Source of the DNA: Combretum micranthum
Taxonomy: Eukaryota; Streptophyta; Magnoliopsida; Myrtales; Combretaceae
Direction: 5' to 3'
Length of the DNA: 64,000 nucleotides
Assembly (NCBI GenBank): GCA_024138025.1
Contig: JAMXBD010003401.1
Location: forward strand, 58,151 to 122,150
Below, piece by piece: positions 60,001 through 64,000 of the stretch. The position numbers and the translations under genes are program-made. The notes under the pieces are model-generated. The model was not told the DNA's origin. It did not search any database and saw nothing but the letters and a program-made list of their open reading frames with translations. The first letter of the stretch is position 1, and each line of letters begins with the position of its first letter.

Positions 60001-61027
60001 TAGGAATTTCATATGCAAGAATAAAACATGAATATGTTGTTGTTTTTACTACTCATATGAGTTTCAAAACAACACCATGGTCATGCTAAGTTACATGACA
60101 TGGGTAAACTAAATGGTTAGAAGTTTACCTAAAGTGTTTTTGTAGTAGGAATAAGGTAATGAATGTAGGTTTATGTGGTTGATGATATGTGGTAGATGGT
60201 TTGTGCATAGAGAGGGATGTTGTGAGGAATTGGTTAAAAAGAGTTTTGGTAGTAAAGAATTTTGTGGAGAGATTTGAGAGAGTTTTGTTATATGAAATGA
60301 ATATGTGAAAAAAGTAGAAGGAGATGGGTATTTATAGTTAAGAATGAAGGGACATTAGATCTAATAAAATAAATTGAAAAAGAAAAATAAATAGAGAGAG
60401 AGAGAGGGGTGCTTCACGCTCGCCATAGGAGAAAAAGAGAGAGAGAGTTGATTTTGTTTGTATTTTGTAAGAAAATAATCAATATGTAAGATATGATTTG
60501 ATATAAGGTGTATTGGAAAAGTAAAAGAAATAAGAAAATAGATATATAGGTAGTAAGAATAGGTAGTAAGAAAAAGTAGAGATAGATGAATACTAATGAA
60601 TAGTAAACAAGACTAATAAGTTATCGATAGTAAAGAAAATACACATATAATTATGATATATGTAATTTTTAATTACTGAAAAATTGCGAAACTGATATTT
60701 TTAGATTTTTTATATTATTGCAAGTCCAATGGTATAAATAGAATATTTTTTTTTGTCTGGTGTTCCCAAGCACGGTTTTTGAAAACTGATCCCATTCGGA
60801 TTCGAAAGATACTGGAAATTGGCAAATCTGATATTTTTACACTTTCATATATTATTACGAACTATTATAAAGCCATTAACTCAATTTCGCTGTTTAGAGT
60901 TTGAGAGCGCGGGATTACCGGATCTGAACTCTAGGGTTTTGGCATAGGTTTTTTTTACTAAGGTTTCCGGTTGATTTCTGGTTCTAGGGTTTGAACTTAA
61001 AAATCATCGAAAAATCTAGGGTTTATA
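57048..61027 (-). mobile_element. Solo LTR I (3980 bp)
   Basis: Begins TGTTATGCTCTAAAGGGTAC (family TGTCACGCCCCAAAGGGTAC) and ends AGGGTTTATA (family GGGTTTACA). Exact 5-bp duplication GTAAT (57043-57047, 61028-61032). It holds the conserved block (about 58375-58482), a TA run (59897-59913), two CTTCATCAAGG-type segments (59700-59765), a GA tract (60391-60408) and a TATA box. Longest copy of the family; no internal coding region. Confidence 0.94.
60329..60336 (-). promoter_or_regulatory. LTR TATA box (I)
   Basis: TATAAATA on the minus strand, 691 bp from the U3 end, the same distance as in L2. Confidence 0.65.
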
Positions 61028-61032
61028 GTAAT

Positions 61033-61338
61033 TTCACAAAATAAGACCGTAGATTGCATTGTTGACTTTCTTTTGGTTCTTCTTTATGAATTTAATTCTT
61101 TATTAATGATTGTGTTCTGGATCCTTTTATATAAAGTCCTTCGTTGATATACATTATTCTCCACATTCATTTCTTGAAAATGTTCTTTTTCAATCGTTAC
61201 ATCTACCACCACTTTTAATAGGTACTTCAATTTTAATATGGTTTTTGTCTTGAGTTATATCCTTGATATCATCATGTACTTTATTTCAACCTTATCTAAC
61301 AATGGATGATTTATTCTCTATTTCATTCATAACGACTT

Positions 61339-61369
<31 letters not shown>

Positions 61370-62330
61370 CTTTTGTTCCTAAATAAAACTCTAAAGATAT
61401 CTTAAATGTTTGCGAAAAACTCACCATTTCATCACAACATAACCATTACAGCAATTTATATCTTGCCTCTTCATAGCACATAAAGACATTTTGAATTTTT
61501 TTATTGTCAGTCACCCTATGTAATACTTTTATTAGCTTTAAAATACAATGATTTTGGTCACATGCTTTACTTTAATCTAAAGTTCTTGAAATAATTTTGT
61601 ATATATTCCATCTTCTTGATGGCTTGGTTATTGTTGTTGAGTAATGACAAAGCCAAATTTTGATTTTGATTTCTTAGAAGAAGATGTATGGATGCTATTA
61701 TTTCTTTCAAGGTCTTATTCATACGTTCCCATGTCTTCTTGACATTATTGTTGACCATTGTTGGTCCTTAAAAAACAAGATGGAAAGAATGGAGAAAAAT
61801 GAAATAAAACACGTTGTGGGTTGAATGTTGGACAACGAAAACACTAATAATAAGATCTTGCACAACTCAATCTAGAAACAAACGAAAATTTTGAAATCGT
61901 ATTTAGTTCAAGTCAAAGACAATTACCAAAAGAATATTCTAAAAGAAAACTCTTATATATTTCACTTCAATTGAATGGATGATTCTCCCTTTCTTTTACA
62001 ATATATTATTTATATTATTTCCTATAACTACTAATCCCTTAACCAATCATAACCATTAACTGATGATATAAATAATTTTATAATATTTTTATAACTAAAT
62101 AACAACAATCATAATATATTGATTTATGATGAATAAATAAATTAAATAATATGATAAAAAAAAGAAAAAATTAAAAAAAAAAGAAAAAAAGGCTCAAAAA
62201 GAAAAAAATGATTAAAATACTTGTTCAATTGTTATCAATCATATATCCTAATTTCAACTTCATAGTTTTTCTTCATTTTCTTTTTATTTCATTTATATTT
62301 TTTCCTTTTGGTTAGGTCAGCTTTACTGTT
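61033..62330. other. Unassigned stretch with a (TA)n tract and a Gln/Asn-rich minus frame
   Basis: (TA)14 at 61342-61369. A 63-codon minus frame (61758-61567) starts MVNNNVKKTWERMNKTLKEI and contains LRNQNQNLALSLLNNNNQAI, faintly like the N-terminal coiled segment of some retrotransposon Gag proteins. Nothing around it confirms this. The remainder is AT-rich. Confidence 0.35.
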
Positions 62331-63390
62331 GCAACATTGTATCTAACAACACTAAACAATTCTGGCTAGGTACCCTAAATCTAAAAAGTGATTGTCCAGT
62401 GTTTATTTGAGGTCGCACCTAGGCTGTTAAAAGTGGTTGCCTAATTGTTTAGGCATTAAGGCAAGGTAAGGTGAGTTATTGCGCTTTGCATCTCTTAAGG
62501 TGAGGTGAATTCAATGAGGTTTACATCAATCTAGCTAAGACATAAGGCGCTAGGCAAGTGCCTCGATCCATTCCTTGTATTAAAAATGAATTATTTGGCT
62601 TAGGTATTAATGTTAGAGTTTTAAAGCATCCATTTAAAGATATGTATGCCAAAAAATAAGAACCTTAACTACCCTAATTGAGGAGGAAGAAGGAGGGGGC
62701 GGTTGCGAAGGGGGAGGAGAGGGAGAGTGGGAAAGAGAGAGAGAGTCCATTATCAACAAAGAGCAGAGAGAGGGCTCCATTTTTAATGGACGAGTTCGAA
62801 AAAATAAGTTAGTAAATATGCTTATTCACAATAAAAGCTTTGTAAAGTGTGAACATTAAAAAGAATTTTAATCAATTATATAGGTTATGCCTTTTTCTTT
62901 CTTTTATAGATTTCTTTTTATTGGACTTTTTCCCCCTTTAATTTTGATTTCAATAATAAAACAAAAACTAATAAAAATAAAATGAAAAAATATTACTGGT
63001 GAAGACAAATTATTTAGTACATATGTTATGCCTTTCTTTGTTTTTTTTTTTTTTTTTTGTTAAATTCCTTTCTCAATTGTAAAATAAAATACATAAAAAT
63101 AACTTCTATAAATGTAAGGATTGGTAAAGAAAGACTACTATAATGTTTTATACCATAATAGTGATTTGCCTTATTTGAACAAAGATCGTTAGTTATTGTG
63201 AAGATGATTGTTGAAGATTTATTTTTTCATCAAAATATATTTAATAATTATTAGTGTTTTCGCTTTATTGCGCGTATGCATGCACTTTTTTTATGTTTCT
63301 TGCCTCATGCAATTTAGGGCATTGCAGCTTGAGTGTGCTTTTCGCGTTTGAGTACACTGGGCTACACAATCCTTTATAACTTATACAAAA
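62331..63390. other. Possible decayed DNA-transposon end with GGCGC/GCGCC-type motifs
   Basis: Segments such as GGTCGCACCTAGGCTG, GGCAAGGTAAGGTGAG, AAGGCGCTAGGCAAGTGCCT (62400-62580) and GCTTGAGTGTGCTTTTCGCG near 63330 resemble the 'AAGGCGAGGCGCC...' ends of a common plant MITE class. Terminal repeats and a target duplication could not be defined. A GA-rich run lies at 62680-62770. Confidence 0.3.
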
Positions 63391-64000
63391 GTTGGAACCT
63401 AGTTCAAGACTTTTGAAAAATTATTTCTATTAATTTACTCTAGCCTTCTCCATGTTAGTCACTTGGCGACTTGCATTGAGCAAAATTTTAGGTTTATCAT
63501 TACTTATTTCATACCCTAAAACTTGGAGACCCTAATTGTTTGCTACCTCATTACATAGAGCATGAGCTTCCTTAGGCTTAAAACTTAATAAATATCACAA
63601 ATTATGCATAAATATGTCATTTTCACATATGTGATAACCCAAAATTAATAAAAGGAGTAAATTATATCAAAATGTATCAATGTTTGTTGATAAGTTTATT
63701 TAAGGTTGTTAAGTTGTCTTAATTAAGTTTTGATGGTAACAAAAAAGTTTAGTGTTTACTAACCATTATGCAGATTTATAATGATTAGACTTAAAATGAA
63801 GTTCTAAGTAGTCAAAAGGAGTGTTAAAAGCTTTGTTAGAACCTGCGTTAGAACCTTTGTCAGAATCTATGATAATGTATAAACAGAAAAAAGAATGAGT
63901 TTCTAGAAATTGTTGCATCATTTTCTATATTAGTGTTATCATTCATCATTCTAAGTAAACTCAAGAGGAAATTCGAGTATAAAAATTTGATTCAAAAATT
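63391..64000. other. Unassigned AT-rich stretch to the window edge
   Basis: No gene, repeat border or RNA feature recognised. Confidence 0.5.

Overview
This window looks like gene-poor, AT-rich nuclear DNA of a land plant, probably a eudicot; the species cannot be told from the sequence. I find no intact host gene and no functional RNA gene. Almost every recognisable piece is a retrotransposon fossil. Coding remnants belong to plant Ty3/gypsy lineages, and the primer-binding sites, TG...CA LTR ends and 5-bp target duplications are those of LTR elements.

The main content is one family of unusually long LTRs (3.5-4.0 kb). Eight copies, several cut by later insertions, cover about 29 kb, or roughly 45% of the window. 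In sense orientation the LTR starts TGTAAACCC and ends GGGCGTGACA. Copies on the minus strand are L1 (5102-6579 + 10329-12361), L2 (6580-10323, inside L1), F13 (13421-17194), L5 (28733-32452) and I (57048-61027). Copies on the plus strand are A (12423-13420 + 17200-19127 + 23048 to about 23120), G (19128-23042, inside A) and H (51661-55198). L2, F13, L5 and I have exact 5-bp target duplications; G and H have duplications with one mismatch. These six are therefore complete solo LTRs. All eight carry a TATA-like box about 0.7-0.9 kb from the U3 end, so the presumed transcript begins with a leader of about 2.8 kb or more.

Layout: 1-5101 is the decayed interior of a minus-strand Ty3/gypsy element (RNase H, RT, protease, zinc knuckles, gag, an acidic pre-gag reading frame, PBS). 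Its 5' LTR is L1, which ties the giant LTR family to a Ty3/gypsy polyprotein. 5102-23120 is a nest of LTRs inside LTRs. 23121-26057 is the 3' noncoding part and LTR of another element, probably Tat-like. 26087-27150 is a broken proline-rich and acidic coding region. 28733-32452 is solo LTR L5, with a 27-G run in its promoter area. 32458-36200 is a minus-strand Tat-lineage fossil with RT, RNase H and a second, archaeal-type RNase H, followed on its 3' side by a 13-copy minisatellite. 36950-37850 is an LTR-end remnant. About 41361-45004 is an LTR of a further family. 46669-47147 is a compact hAT-like non-autonomous DNA transposon with 8-bp target duplication. 47470-48640 is extremely AT-rich. 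48641-51655 holds the 5' end of another minus-strand element with a PBS and a different LTR body. 51661-61027 holds solo LTRs H and I in older repeat DNA. The last 3 kb are mostly unassigned.

Nothing here forms a working pathway. The window records repeated insertion, LTR-LTR recombination and decay. The most interesting signals are the size and shared architecture of the LTR family, its fast-changing internal minisatellites next to a strongly conserved block of about 105 bp, the head-to-head U3 arrangement of L1 and A, the minisatellite in the 3' untranslated position of the Tat element, and the hAT-like element.
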